A DNA stretch of 64,000 bases from contig CAWFJE010000004.1 of NCBI GenBank assembly GCA_963816155.1, positions 181,851 to 245,850 of the forward strand, in the 5' to 3' direction. Below the pieces are notes generated by a model. The model did not search any database, was not told the DNA's origin, and saw only the letters and a list, made by a program, of their open reading frames with translations. The position numbers and the translations under genes are program-made. This document shows positions 18,536-27,297 of this stretch, one piece after another. Position 1 is the stretch's first letter; every line of letters starts with the position of its first letter. Source of the stretch: JAXGXJ01 sp963816155 (GTDB taxonomy: Bacteria > Actinomycetota > Thermoleophilia > RBG-16-64-13).

Positions 18536-19576
18536 GTGACACAGACACATTTTCAGACCCCTCCGGGGGTTGTCGACAAGCTGGCGATCGGTGCGGACGC
18601 CATGGCCATCGAGGCCGATTCTCCCCTTGCGAAAGAGCGGCGTTGGCCTCTGTGGACGGCTCGTCTATCCCTTACCGTCGCCGTCGCCGTCGCCTTAATG
18701 TACGTGCGCGGGCCTTTGGACAGCAGCGCCGGCAGGGAGATGATGCTCATGTCGGCGTTGGCCGCCGTCTTCATCGTCATCCTGTTCCTCACCTGGTCTC
18801 ATGAGGCCGTCACGAGGCTCGATCGCGTCCCGCGCACCAGGTTCGTGCGCGGCGCCCTCACCTTTGGGGCCTCAGTCGTGGCCTTGGGTAGATTCTTTGT
18901 GGGTCCTCAGGCGGACGCTGTTCAGTCGCTGGGCAAAGTGGCGGAGAAGCCCCGGGCCCTGTGGCCGCTGGAGGATGGGGCCGTGCGGCCGGCGATCCAC
19001 CCGGAGCACATAGGGCATCTGCCCCGTTTCTCGGCCACTCTCAATGGGAGAGCGCAGGCACCGGTCAGCATGGTGTTTCTGGGTAGCGCGGTCGAGTTGC
19101 TGGAGACGTTCCTAGCGGCCGAATGGTACGTGGCCGACAGGGTCACTCCCCACACCGCCGCGAAAGCCTGCGCCTGCGGGCTCCTCAATCGGCCGTATCC
19201 GTCGGCGCCTGTGCTGCCCGTGTTCATCGACGGATGTCTGCACACACTGGCGTTTCAGAGACACGAAGATGGGGACTCGTCCCGCCGCCGCCATCACGCC
19301 CGCTGGTGGCTCACCGACTTCACCTGTGAGGGCAAACAGGTATGGGTGGCGACCGCTTCATTCGACGCTGGCGTGGGAATGGGGCGGCTGTTTCCGCTAC
19401 CCATCCATCACATCGACCCCGACATCGACGCCGAGCGCGACTACATCGTGCGTTCGTTGACGAGCACCGGGCTGCTGAAGGTGACTCAGGAGGTGCGCAT
19501 CACTGAGCGCATGACGGGCAAGAACGCGGCGGGCGACCGCTTCTTCACGGAAGGCCTGGCCGTCGTTCTCGCCTAG
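18536..19576 (+). CDS. LssY C-terminal domain membrane protein
   Basis: A 346-residue protein with two membrane helices near the N-terminus (LSLTVAVAVALMYV and MLMSALAAVFIVILFLTW). It continues into a soluble LssY_C domain: PVSMVFLGSAVELLETFL, AAEWYVADRVTP, LNRPYPSAPVLPVFIDG, LAFQRHED, HHARWWLT and RLFPLPIHHIDPDID. LssY_C proteins often accompany PAP2 phosphatases or DedA proteins, and their biochemical role is not established. The start is GTG 18536, immediately after AGGAGG; reading further upstream gives an Arg-rich leader with no ribosome site. It is divergent from RRM gene 1 and convergent with the chagasin genes. Confidence 0.85.
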   Translation: MTQTHFQTPPGVVDKLAIGADAMAIEADSPLAKERRWPLWTARLSLTVAVAVALMYVRGPLDSSAGREMMLMSALAAVFIVILFLTWSHEAVTRLDRVPRTRFVRGALTFGASVVALGRFFVGPQADAVQSLGKVAEKPRALWPLEDGAVRPAIHPEHIGHLPRFSATLNGRAQAPVSMVFLGSAVELLETFLAAEWYVADRVTPHTAAKACACGLLNRPYPSAPVLPVFIDGCLHTLAFQRHEDGDSSRRRHHARWWLTDFTCEGKQVWVATASFDAGVGMGRLFPLPIHHIDPDIDAERDYIVRSLTSTGLLKVTQEVRITERMTGKNAAGDRFFTEGLAVVLA

Positions 19577-19686
19577 GCTGTCCCTCGCGCTCCTCCGTCG
19601 GCCGCGTGGCGTGGGCGGCCGGTGCGTAGCTTCGGACGCGCCGCTTCGCCGGCCGCCACAGCGCCCTCAGCGCGCCACGCCCGCCC
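19577..19686. other. Convergent spacer with GC-rich dyads
   Basis: Between two converging stop codons. GGCGGCCGG near 19612 can pair with CCGGCCGCC near 19650, and a second dyad is built on GGCGTGG and CCACGCC. There is no U tract on either strand, so it may be a weak bidirectional terminator or a barrier. Confidence 0.35.
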
Positions 19687-20133
19687 TTAGTCGACGGTGA
19701 CGTTCACCTCAAAGGTCTTCTCTGGAGCGACGCTCTCCCATGGACGGACATAGTCGAGCTTGACGATCGCCTCCCCCTCCTCCGTGGCAGTGAAGGTGAA
19801 CGTGAAGGTGCCGCCTCCGCCGATGACACTCTCGTCCGTGGTCTCTTCGACATAGGCCGGCTCACCCTGCTGCGCCAGTACGGCCGCCGACTGCTCGTCC
19901 AAGGCCGCCATCCAGGAATAGCCGGTGCTGGGGTTGCCTGGAAGAACCACCAGGATGGTGTCACCCGCCTTGATGGTGAAGCTCATGCCGCCGTCGGCTT
20001 CGGTCAGGGTGAGGGGTCCCTCACTGGCCTTCGGGGACTCTCCGCATCCGCCGGCGACCGCGATCACCAAGGCCAAGATGATCACAAGAGCCATCGCCAT
20101 CGACACCCCTACGAGCGACCCATACCTTCTCAT
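19687..20133 (-). CDS. Chagasin-family (I42) cysteine protease inhibitor lipoprotein, copy 1
   Basis: A 148-residue exported lipoprotein. It has a signal segment with lipobox AVAGGC, then one I42 domain with all three inhibitory loops: NPSTGYSW, GGGGTFTFTF and RPWE. Family members block papain-like cysteine proteases by inserting these loops into the active site. The intact loops argue that this copy is functional. The start is ATG 20133, eight bases after AGGGG; a GTG three codons upstream is less well placed. A second, divergent I42 lipoprotein lies just upstream in the same direction, probably from a tandem duplication. No target protease can be named from this window. Confidence 0.92.
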   Translation of the reverse strand: MRRYGSLVGVSMAMALVIILALVIAVAGGCGESPKASEGPLTLTEADGGMSFTIKAGDTILVVLPGNPSTGYSWMAALDEQSAAVLAQQGEPAYVEETTDESVIGGGGTFTFTFTATEEGEAIVKLDYVRPWESVAPEKTFEVNVTVD

Positions 20134-20218
20134 TGCTGCCACCCCTTACACGACGCACATGAAATGATGGCCCTGAGACGGGTCCGGGTGTCTTATGGTT
20201 TCCGAAGTGGAAGCTCCG

Positions 20219-20797
20219 TCAGATGACAGTCAGCGTGATCTCGAAGACGTCGGCCGGCTCGCCACCCTCCGGCGGGATATTCACCATGCGCACGACCATC
20301 TCGCCCCGGTCGACCGCCACGAACGTGAAGGTCGTGATGCCTCCGGCTCCAACCGCATCGGGGTTGTCGGACTCGAAGGCGGGCTCCTGGGACTGTTCCA
20401 GTAGGGAGGCCTCCGGATCGTCCAGTTCCAACTCCCACAAGTATCCTGTGCTGGGGTTCTCCTTCAATGCGAGGCTGATGGTGCCGCCCTCTTTGACGGC
20501 GTAGTTGCCCTCGTTGTCCTCGGCCGTGAGTTCGAGAGTATCGGGGGCGTTGCTGTCGGGGGCCTCGTTATCTGAGGAGCCGTTCTCGGAGGTGTCGCCG
20601 GGGGCCGACGAGTCGGCGGAGGCGTCTGAGCCGGTGTCCGTTTCGCCGATTGTTTCGCCGGTCTGGACCGTCCCGCCGTCATCCGCCGACGGCTCGTCGG
20701 AACCGCATCCTGCAGGCAGCATCGCCAGCAGGGTCACAAGCAGTACGGCGAGTACGAACGAAAGGACAGGCGGCGATGTCGAGCGTGATCTTCCCAC
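20219..20797 (-). CDS. Chagasin-like (I42) lipoprotein, copy 2 with Ser/Asp-rich linker
   Basis: A 192-residue lipoprotein with signal segment and lipobox (MLPAGC). A linker of about 50 residues rich in Ser, Asp, Glu and Gly follows, then an I42 domain with NPSTGYLWELEL and GAGGITTFTF. The third loop of the family, RPWE in the neighbour, is replaced by a stretch around MVNIPPEGG, so the inhibition profile may differ or be lost. The start is GTG 20797, four bases after GGGGAGG; the in-frame ATG at 20818 lies upstream of that site and is unlikely. The region before the start overlaps the flank of a dispersed repeat copy. Confidence 0.88.
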   Translation of the reverse strand: MGRSRSTSPPVLSFVLAVLLVTLLAMLPAGCGSDEPSADDGGTVQTGETIGETDTGSDASADSSAPGDTSENGSSDNEAPDSNAPDTLELTAEDNEGNYAVKEGGTISLALKENPSTGYLWELELDDPEASLLEQSQEPAFESDNPDAVGAGGITTFTFVAVDRGEMVVRMVNIPPEGGEPADVFEITLTVI

Positions 20798-20840
20798 GGT
20801 ACCTCCCCTCGGTAGCATGCTCAGGTCCGGTGATCCAACC

Positions 20841-20998
20841 GGCTGCTGAAAAGCGAAGCCTTGGCCGCCTGGGCGCACCTTCCGGGGCGATACTTCGTCG
20901 TCCGCCCTCGCAAATAGCGCTGCTATTCGCGCTTCCTGCCTCCTTGTCTCGCCCGCGGCCGGCGCACTCATGCGGCGAAGCGTCATTGTTCAGCAGCC
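20841..20998 (-). repeat. Dispersed inverted-repeat-ended element, copy A (long form)
   Basis: 158 bp bounded by GGCTGCTGAA and its exact complement TTCAGCAGCC. The inner right end reads GCGAAGCGTCATTG, shared with copies B, C and D. The middle carries a palindrome, AAATAGCGCTGCTATT. The right flank CTCCTAG is the stop codon of the neighbouring glycosyltransferase gene (TAG 21001-21003), abutting the element. Long form, like copy C. Confidence 0.85.
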
Positions 20999-21000
20999 TC

Positions 21001-22155
21001 CTAGAGGGGCGAACCCCCATCCGGTCCCTCGGACGGCCCGTTCGCGGCCTCCGCTGAGACCCGCGTGCGCTGCAGGGCCCTTCTTCTTCTCCATACTATC
21101 AGCGCCAACAGTCCCACGATGCCGGCCGCCGTCACACCGATGATCAATGCGGACATGTCCTGGACGACCATAGCGACCATGTTGGTGACCAGAGTGACAC
21201 CCCAGAGGATGAGGGTCGTGCGCGTCTGGGAGAAGCCTCGGTCCAGAAGACGGTGATGCAGATGGTCTTTTCCCGGCGAGGAGAGTGGGTTCTGGCGGCG
21301 CAGAAGGCGCCGGAAGACCACCTGGACGGTGTCGACGAGGGGTAGCAGCAGGAAGAGCACAGTGGGCAAGAGGGCGAAGACGGTGGTCACCTTCAGGTTT
21401 CCCAGAATGCTGGATGCAGCTATGACGTATCCGAAGAAGTAGGCGCCGCTGTCGCCCATGATGATGCGCGAGGGCGGGAAGTTGTGGCGCAAGAAGCCGA
21501 GCGCGGCCCCAGCCAGGGCTGCAAGGAGAAGCGTGGCGGCGGCCCGGGCCTCGAACTGAGCGGCCACTGCCAGGAGACTCATGCTGGTGATGAAACTGAC
21601 GCCGCCGGCCAGCCCATCCACCCCGTCGATGAGGTTGACTGCGTTGGTGATGCCGATGATCCACAGGAGCGTGACGAACACCGACAGGGCACCGGCCAGT
21701 TCCCCTCCGGCCAGCACTTCGATTCGTATGCCGGCACTCACAAGGAGCAACGCGGCGAACAACTGCACCAGAAGGCGGAACCAGGGTGGGAGCCCGAACT
21801 GATCGTCGATGAACCCGGCCATGATCATGAACGAGCCGCCCAAGAGGATGGCCAGCACCTGTACCTGTACATCCTCGATGACGATGGGACGCAGAATGGT
21901 GGCGATCACCAGGGCGACGATCACGGCGGCGAAGATGGCGAGTCCGCCTGCGTTGGGGAGAGGTTCCTTATTCAGGCGGCGCGCGTTGGGCTCGTCGGCC
22001 CAGCCCACACGCATGGAGAACAGCCGGAGACGGGGCATGAACTGCCATGCGGCGATGGTGGCGATCAGGAAGGTGAGTATCACCGTCACCCATCCCAACC
22101 GGCCGGGAGCCGCGATGCCGAGCGCATTGAGGAAGTCGATTATGGGATCGAGCAC
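21001..22155 (-). CDS. Undecaprenyl-phosphate GlcNAc-1-phosphate transferase-like protein (MraY/WecA/TagO family)
   Basis: A 384-residue polytopic enzyme that joins a sugar-1-phosphate to a polyprenyl phosphate, starting a cell-surface glycopolymer. Family motifs are present in order: DEPNARRLNKEPLPNAGG, GFIDDQ, NAVNLIDGVDGLAGG, GDSGAYFFGY and GKDHLHHRL. The His-rich GKDHLHHRL end is typical of WecA/TagO-type proteins, so the donor is probably UDP-GlcNAc rather than UDP-MurNAc-pentapeptide; that is inference. About ten hydrophobic segments are visible. It starts at GTG 22155 with only a weak ribosome site. The stop codon lies exactly at the boundary of repeat copy A. Confidence 0.93.
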   Translation of the reverse strand: MLDPIIDFLNALGIAAPGRLGWVTVILTFLIATIAAWQFMPRLRLFSMRVGWADEPNARRLNKEPLPNAGGLAIFAAVIVALVIATILRPIVIEDVQVQVLAILLGGSFMIMAGFIDDQFGLPPWFRLLVQLFAALLLVSAGIRIEVLAGGELAGALSVFVTLLWIIGITNAVNLIDGVDGLAGGVSFITSMSLLAVAAQFEARAAATLLLAALAGAALGFLRHNFPPSRIIMGDSGAYFFGYVIAASSILGNLKVTTVFALLPTVLFLLLPLVDTVQVVFRRLLRRQNPLSSPGKDHLHHRLLDRGFSQTRTTLILWGVTLVTNMVAMVVQDMSALIIGVTAAGIVGLLALIVWRRRRALQRTRVSAEAANGPSEGPDGGSPL

Positions 22156-22271
22156 GCTGCTGATTGTACCCCGGAAACGCAGATGTACCCCAAGCCTCGG
22201 GACGATGCGGTAAAGTCTTGCGGACGCTCATCGGCCTGTCGGGCCACTACCGAATGGGAGCCTCGTCCAGT

Positions 22272-23273
22272 ATGAAGAGCAGCGAAGCGGTGAAAATTGG
22301 GGCACTGGCTCTCTGGAACCGCACCAGGGGCTGGCCGATCTGCGTCTCGTTCGAGGTGACGCACTCCTGCGTGGCCGATTGCGTCCACTGCGACAAGGGC
22401 GGCATCAAGGACGAGAAGAGGCTCATGCCTCCCGAGGATTATCGTCGCTTCTCGGAGAGTCTCAGGCCCAACTTGTGCCAGATCTCAGGAGGAGAACCGC
22501 TTCTGAGGGACGATCTGGAAGACATCGTCCGGGCTATCAAGCGCCCTAGCGGACTGCCTCTGGTGGTGTGCGTGAGCAACTGGTGGCTGATGACGGAGCA
22601 GAGGTTCGATGCCCTGAACGAAGCCGGTGTCTCGCTCTTTTCGATCTCGCTTGACTTCCCCGACGAGCGGCACGACGATTTCCGTCGCATCCCCGGACTG
22701 TACGCCAAGATGGGTGAGATCATCCCCTATCTGGTCGAGAAGCACGGCCGGGAGAAGATCATCCTCAACGCGGCACTCACCCATGCCAACTTCACGGAGA
22801 TCCCCGGCCTGGTGGCCAAGGCGGAGGAGTGGGGCACGCAGATCTCCTTCAGCGCATACAGTTGTCTGCGCACCGGCGACACCAGCCTCTGCATCAACCA
22901 ACCCGTCGATCTGGCCGTGCTCCGCGGCCATTTCGACTGGGTCAAGCAGAACCGGGGCAAGCCCTCCACGGTGCTCAACTCCGACTATATCCTCGACCAG
23001 ACCTATCGCTTCTTCGCCGAGGGTGGCATGAAGGGCTGTGAGGCCGGGCGTCGCTTTCTGGTGGTGCGGCCTGACGGCCTCATCAACGGCTGTTCGATGT
23101 ACCCCGACCTGCAGTACCGCACGCGGGAGCAGACGTCCAAGGGCTTCAAGAGCACGCGGGAGAGTTGCGACCAGTGCTACGTCTCCATCCGAGCCAGCAC
23201 CGAACGCTCCCTGGGGCGGCTCGTGGAAGAAAACGCGCACCTGTGGTTCAGCACCCCCAGCTACTCGAAGTAG
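22272..23273 (+). CDS. Radical SAM protein with C-terminal SPASM-like cysteines
   Basis: A 333-residue enzyme with the cluster motif CVADCVHC (CX3CX2C) near residue 30, followed by ISGGEPLL, the SAM-contacting GGE motif. The C-terminal part has Cys in KGCEAGRR, NGCSMYPD and SCDQCYVS, a pattern that could hold an auxiliary iron-sulfur cluster as in SPASM proteins. The substrate is unknown; no peptide precursor is obvious next door. Two ATG codons are possible, 22254 and 22272. The second has GGGAG about 11 bases upstream and is used here, with low certainty. The gene is divergent from the sugar-phosphate transferase, with a gap of only about 100 bases. Confidence 0.85.
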   Translation: MKSSEAVKIGALALWNRTRGWPICVSFEVTHSCVADCVHCDKGGIKDEKRLMPPEDYRRFSESLRPNLCQISGGEPLLRDDLEDIVRAIKRPSGLPLVVCVSNWWLMTEQRFDALNEAGVSLFSISLDFPDERHDDFRRIPGLYAKMGEIIPYLVEKHGREKIILNAALTHANFTEIPGLVAKAEEWGTQISFSAYSCLRTGDTSLCINQPVDLAVLRGHFDWVKQNRGKPSTVLNSDYILDQTYRFFAEGGMKGCEAGRRFLVVRPDGLINGCSMYPDLQYRTREQTSKGFKSTRESCDQCYVSIRASTERSLGRLVEENAHLWFSTPSYSK

Positions 23274-23338
23274 AGTAGCGGTCGTCGCGCACGGTCGTTC
23301 TCTGGGGCCGCCTGGAGGCGGACGCCGCCTGCTGCGGC

Positions 23339-23785
23339 CTAGTGCTTGCGGCGGACCAGCTTGAGGGCCGACCATTCGCTATCGAGTGAAGCCACCTTGA
23401 CGTCCACCAGTCCGCCGGTGAGGGCCATGCGGCGGATGACGTTCTCGTTCAGGTCGGCAGGCATTCCACTGCTGTGGCGGGCCGACGACTGCTTGATCCA
23501 CGAGATCCACAGACTCCCTCCTGGCGCGAGACGGTCGCGGAGGCCGGCGAAGTGCCGCGTCAGGTCGCCGCGATTGCCGGCGAAGAAGAGGATGTAGTCG
23601 AGCGGGTTTTCCGCGTCGCCCAGATCGTCGAGGTGTGCCACGGCGGCCGTACCCTCTGGCAGGGGAAGCAGCGGATTGTCGTCTCCGTCGGGGGCGGCGA
23701 TGACGGCGCCGCGCAGCCCCGCGCGTAGGCCGAGCTTCTTGTGCAAGGGGTTCTGTTCGGCCGGTTGTTGCGTATCTTCTGGCAT
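23339..23785 (-). CDS. DUF3052-family protein
   Basis: A 148-residue soluble protein with the features of DUF3052 proteins: KLGLRAGLRGAVIAAP, then DYILFFAGNRGDLTRHF, LAPGGSLWISWIKQSS, and a DLNENVIRRMALTGGLVDVKVASLDSEW-type end. The fold resembles a small methyltransferase-like sandwich, but no SAM motif is complete. The function is unknown. ATG 23785 follows GCGGAG and is preferred over upstream in-frame codons, which read through the divergent arsenic promoter. Confidence 0.82.
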   Translation of the reverse strand: MPEDTQQPAEQNPLHKKLGLRAGLRGAVIAAPDGDDNPLLPLPEGTAAVAHLDDLGDAENPLDYILFFAGNRGDLTRHFAGLRDRLAPGGSLWISWIKQSSARHSSGMPADLNENVIRRMALTGGLVDVKVASLDSEWSALKLVRRKH

Positions 23786-23874
23786 GTTCGCTCCGCGGTG
23801 ATTGCAGGTCCGGCCGGTGACCCCGGGCGGCTCCGGCAATCTTAGCAGAGCCTGAGACAGCGAGCGGCACAGCT

Positions 23875-23920
23875 CTGACGGGTGGTGGCGCGATAGAATA
23901 TAATCGTACAAGCGATTATA
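23875..23920 (+). promoter_or_regulatory. Arsenic operon promoter with overlapping operator dyad
   Basis: CTGACG (23875-23880), 18 bases, then a perfect TATAAT (23899-23904). An exact dyad TATAATCG-N6-CGATTATA (23899-23920) starts on the -10 box. A repressor bound there would block polymerase. The ArsR encoded three genes downstream is the natural candidate; this link is inferred. Confidence 0.7.
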
Positions 23921-23953
23921 CGATACCAACATCTGCTGGAGGAGAGGGGTCTC

Positions 23954-25096
23954 GTGAAGCGTCTATCGATCCTGGACCGGTTCTTGACCCTATGGATCTT
24001 TCTGGCCATGGTCGTCGGAGTCGCTGTGGGCTACCTGTGGCCGCGCATCGGCGAAGTCATCGAGAGCGCTTCCGTCGGGACCACCTCCATCCCCATAGCC
24101 GTCGGCCTTATCGTGATGATGTATCCGCCGCTGGCCAAGGTCCATTACGAGGAGCTGGGGGAAGTCTTTCGCAACTGGAAGATCCTCGGTCTCTCGCTGG
24201 TGCAGAACTGGGTGGTGGGGCCTCTTCTCATGTTCTTCCTCGCCATCTTGCTGCTCTTCGACAAGCCCGGCCTCATGCAGGGCGTCATCATGATAGGTCT
24301 GGCCCGCTGTATCGCCATGGTGATCGTGTGGACCGAACTGGCCAAAGGGGATCGGGAATACGCTGCCGGTCTCGTGGCTTTCAACTCAGTCTTTCAGGTG
24401 CTCTTCTACTCCGTCTACGCCTACCTGTTCCTCACGGTGCTTCCGCAGTGGTTCGGGCTCGAGGGGGTCGCGGTAGACGTGAGCATGGGGCAGATCGCTA
24501 AGAGCGTGGCCATCTACCTGGGGATCCCGTTTGCTGCGGGAATCCTCACGCGTTTCGTCCTTCTGCGCTTCAAGAGCAAGGAGTGGTACGACAGCGAGTT
24601 CATCCCTCGCATCAGTCCCATCACGTTGATCGCGCTGCTCTTCACCATCCTGGTGATGTTCTCTTTGAAGGGAGAGGTCATCGTGCAGTTGCCGCTTGAC
24701 GTGGTACGCGTGGCCATCCCGCTCCTGATCTACTTCGTAGTGATGTTCTTGGTGAGCTTCTACATGGGCAAGCGGGTGGGGGCCGACTATCGTAAGAGCT
24801 CGACCCTCGCCTTCACGGCTGCCTCCAACAATTTCGAGCTGGCTATAGCCGTGGCGGTGGGTGTATTCGGTCTGGCCTCTGCTCAGGCTTTCGCCGCAGT
24901 GGTGGGCCCGCTGGTGGAGGTGCCTGTGATGATAGGCCTTGTCAATGTAGCCTTCTGGATCAAGCGCCGCTACTGGCCGAACTCGAAGGAAGAGGGTGAG
25001 TCCGCGACCGCCGGCGTTCAGGGATCGGATCTGGGCTGTCCCACCGTGGTCAGCCATGCTCTGCCCACGGAAACGAGAAAAGGAGAGGAACGATGA
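23954..25096 (+). CDS. acr3: ACR3-type arsenite efflux transporter
   Basis: A 380-residue membrane protein with ten hydrophobic segments that exports arsenite. The conserved ACR3 blocks are present: IGLIVMMYPPLAKV-like, NWVVGPLLMFFLA, GLARCIAMV with the essential Cys119, and FTAASNNFELAIAVAVGVFG. The C-terminal 40 residues after the last helix are hydrophilic and variable. The start is GTG 23954 behind GGAGAGGGG. Its stop overlaps the ATG of arsM by four bases. It is the first gene of the arsenic operon under the TATAAT promoter at 23899. Confidence 0.95.
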   Translation: MKRLSILDRFLTLWIFLAMVVGVAVGYLWPRIGEVIESASVGTTSIPIAVGLIVMMYPPLAKVHYEELGEVFRNWKILGLSLVQNWVVGPLLMFFLAILLLFDKPGLMQGVIMIGLARCIAMVIVWTELAKGDREYAAGLVAFNSVFQVLFYSVYAYLFLTVLPQWFGLEGVAVDVSMGQIAKSVAIYLGIPFAAGILTRFVLLRFKSKEWYDSEFIPRISPITLIALLFTILVMFSLKGEVIVQLPLDVVRVAIPLLIYFVVMFLVSFYMGKRVGADYRKSSTLAFTAASNNFELAIAVAVGVFGLASAQAFAAVVGPLVEVPVMIGLVNVAFWIKRRYWPNSKEEGESATAGVQGSDLGCPTVVSHALPTETRKGEER

Positions 25097-25926
25097 GTGA
25101 CAGCAAGAATCGAGACGATGTCCGCGACGCGGTCCGCGACCGCTACGCGGAGATAGCGCGGGCGGGGTCGTCGTGCTGCGGCGGGCCGTCATGCGCTGAT
25201 CCATCCACTGCGGAAGCCGGCTCCGGCGCCGACCCTCTTGCCCGCAGGACGGGCGACGCCGAGTCACTCAAGCTCGGCTACAGCGAGGAAGACCTGGCGG
25301 CAGTCCCCGAGGGCGCCAATCTGGGGCTTGGCTGTGGGAACCCGCAGGCCATCGCGGCCCTGAAGCCCGGGGAAGTAGCGGTGGACCTGGGGGCCGGGGC
25401 GGGGTTCGACTGCTTCCTCGCGGCGCGCGCCGTAGGACCCAAGGGTCTGGTCATCGGGGTGGATATGACCCCGGAGATGGTGGCCAAGGCGCGGGAGAAT
25501 GCCCGCAACTTCGTCTACGACAACGTGGACTTCCGGTTGGGGGAGGTAGAACACCTGCCCGTTGCCGACGCGACGGCGGACGTGGTCATCTCCAACTGCG
25601 TCATCAACCTCTCACCCGACAAGCCGGCCGTCTATGCCGAGGCGTTCCGGGTGCTGAAGCCGGGAGGTCGGCTGGCTGTGAGCGACGTGGTGGCCACCGC
25701 CGAACTCCCGCAGGAGTGGCGGGACGACATGCGGCTGCTCTCCGCCTGCATCTCCGGCGCTGCCACCCTGGGCGAGGTACGGGCTATGCTCGAGGAAGCC
25801 GGTTTCGTGGATATCGACATACGTCCCAAGGACGAGAGCCGAGAGTTCATCCAGGAGTGGGAGCCGGGCAAGAAGCTCGATGATTACGTTCTCTCGGCGA
25901 GCATGAGCGCTTTCAAGCCTCTTTAG
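25093..25926 (+). CDS. arsM: Arsenite S-adenosylmethionine methyltransferase
   Basis: A 277-residue enzyme that methylates As(III) to methylated, partly volatile forms. The class I SAM site reads VDLGAGAGFDCFLAAR and VIGVDMTPEM. The arsenic-binding cysteines are visible: GSSCCGG near the N-terminus, a Cys in GLGCGNP, Cys in SNCVINLSPDK and Cys in LSACISGA. These are the hallmarks of ArsM rather than of a general methyltransferase. It starts at ATG 25093 inside the acr3 stop (ATGA). The arsR gene follows after ten bases. Confidence 0.95.
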   Translation: MSDSKNRDDVRDAVRDRYAEIARAGSSCCGGPSCADPSTAEAGSGADPLARRTGDAESLKLGYSEEDLAAVPEGANLGLGCGNPQAIAALKPGEVAVDLGAGAGFDCFLAARAVGPKGLVIGVDMTPEMVAKARENARNFVYDNVDFRLGEVEHLPVADATADVVISNCVINLSPDKPAVYAEAFRVLKPGGRLAVSDVVATAELPQEWRDDMRLLSACISGAATLGEVRAMLEEAGFVDIDIRPKDESREFIQEWEPGKKLDDYVLSASMSAFKPL

Positions 25927-25936
25927 GAGGAGGGTC

Positions 25937-26350
25937 GTGAAGCAACTGGCCGACACGTTCAAGGCCTTCTCAGACGAGACCCGCCTGCAAATCATGGCAC
26001 TTCTCCTCGACCAGGAGGAGTTGTGCGTGTGCGACTTCGTGGGCACGCTGGAACAGACGCAATCCAAGATCTCGCGGCACCTGCGCTACCTGTATCACTG
26101 CGGCCTGGTGGAAGACCGCCGCGACGGCCTTTGGATGCACTATCGGGTTTCGCCGCATCTGTCCCGCGAGCAGGGCGTCATCCTGAGCGCCCTGGCGGAG
26201 GCACTCGGCGAAGAGCGGAGGAACGAGTTGCGGCTGCGGCTGCACAGTTGGCTCACTCTGAAGGAAGAAGGCACCGCGTCGTGCGCCGCGGAGGCCGTTG
26301 CAGTCGGCCATCGGGCGAACCAGGCCCAGAGAGCGGAGAGCCAGGGATGA
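25937..26350 (+). CDS. arsR: ArsR-family arsenite-responsive repressor
   Basis: A 137-residue winged-helix repressor. Helix 3 carries the As(III) site ELCVCDFVG, and the recognition helix follows as TQSKISRHLRYL. Arsenite binding to the two cysteines releases such proteins from DNA. A C-terminal extension of about 30 residues contains one more Cys (TASCAAE), which could be a third ligand. GTG 25937 follows AGGAGGAGG. The dyad over the -10 box at 23899-23920 is its most likely operator. The stop is shared with the ATG of the next gene. Confidence 0.94.
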   Translation: MKQLADTFKAFSDETRLQIMALLLDQEELCVCDFVGTLEQTQSKISRHLRYLYHCGLVEDRRDGLWMHYRVSPHLSREQGVILSALAEALGEERRNELRLRLHSWLTLKEEGTASCAAEAVAVGHRANQAQRAESQG

Positions 26351-27267
26351 CGCAAGAGCCGCAGCGGGACCCTGGGAAGCGGACGGTGTACCTGGCGATC
26401 GGCGCCCTGGCGTTGATGGCTCTCATCTGGGGGTACAACTGGGTGGTCATGAAGGTGGCGCTCGAGGACTGCGACCCCTCCGTGTTCGCCGCACTGCGTG
26501 TGGTCCTGGGAGCGGCCTTCCTGTTCGTGCTTCTGATCGTCACCCGCAGACCCCTGCGACCCACGAACATCCGTCTCACCATCTGGGTGGGCCTGTTCCA
26601 GGTCACGGGTTCCATCGGTCTGATGACCTGGGCATTGCAGAGCGGAGCGGCGGGTAAGACCGCGGTCTTGGTCTACACCATGCCCGTGTGGCTGCTCTTC
26701 ATGTCGTGGGGTGTGTTGGGCGAGAAGTTGAGGGGACTCGACTGGGTGCCCGTGATCCTGGCTCTGGGTGGTCTGATCTTCGTCCTGGCCCCCTGGAGCA
26801 TGGGGGGCACACCACTCAGCAATCTTCTCGCCATCGGGTCGGGCGTCTGTTGGGCGGCAAGTTCGATCCTAGTGAAGGTCCTCAACCGCCGGGGCAAGGT
26901 GGACATCCTCTCGCTGAACGCCTGGCAGATGGTCTTCGGCGCCCTGCCTCTCCTGGTCGCCGTGCTCATCACCTCTGGAGATGCTCCTCAGTGGACGGGG
27001 TCGTTCGTAGCCGCCCTCCTCTACAACATCTTCTTGGGCACCGGCACGGCCCTGCTGCTGTGGTTCTTCGCCCTGCGCTCACTCTCGGCGGGAACGGCCG
27101 GGCTGCTGGCCCTCGCTACCCCGGTGGTGGCGCTGGCCGCGGCCTGGATCCAGTTGGGAGAGCATCCCGACACCGCTGAGGCGATAGGGATGGTGCTCAT
27201 CCTATCGGCTTTGGCCGTGCTGGCCGGGCGTCAACTGCTTGGCGGGAGGGCCTCCACCACCAGGTGA
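26347..27267 (+). CDS. EamA/DMT-family transporter coupled to arsR
   Basis: A 306-residue membrane protein with two EamA repeats and about ten helices (LIWGYNWVVMK near the start, ALRSLSAGTAGLLALATPVVALAAA near the end). DMT-family proteins export metabolites, amino acids or other small solutes. The ATG overlaps the arsR stop (ATGA), so it is translationally coupled to the arsenic operon. It could therefore export an arsenical, but no published arsenic transporter motif is visible and this is inference. Confidence 0.88.
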   Translation: MTQEPQRDPGKRTVYLAIGALALMALIWGYNWVVMKVALEDCDPSVFAALRVVLGAAFLFVLLIVTRRPLRPTNIRLTIWVGLFQVTGSIGLMTWALQSGAAGKTAVLVYTMPVWLLFMSWGVLGEKLRGLDWVPVILALGGLIFVLAPWSMGGTPLSNLLAIGSGVCWAASSILVKVLNRRGKVDILSLNAWQMVFGALPLLVAVLITSGDAPQWTGSFVAALLYNIFLGTGTALLLWFFALRSLSAGTAGLLALATPVVALAAAWIQLGEHPDTAEAIGMVLILSALAVLAGRQLLGGRASTTR

Positions 27268-27297
27268 GATGAGACCGCGTCCGGTGAAGCTCGTGGA

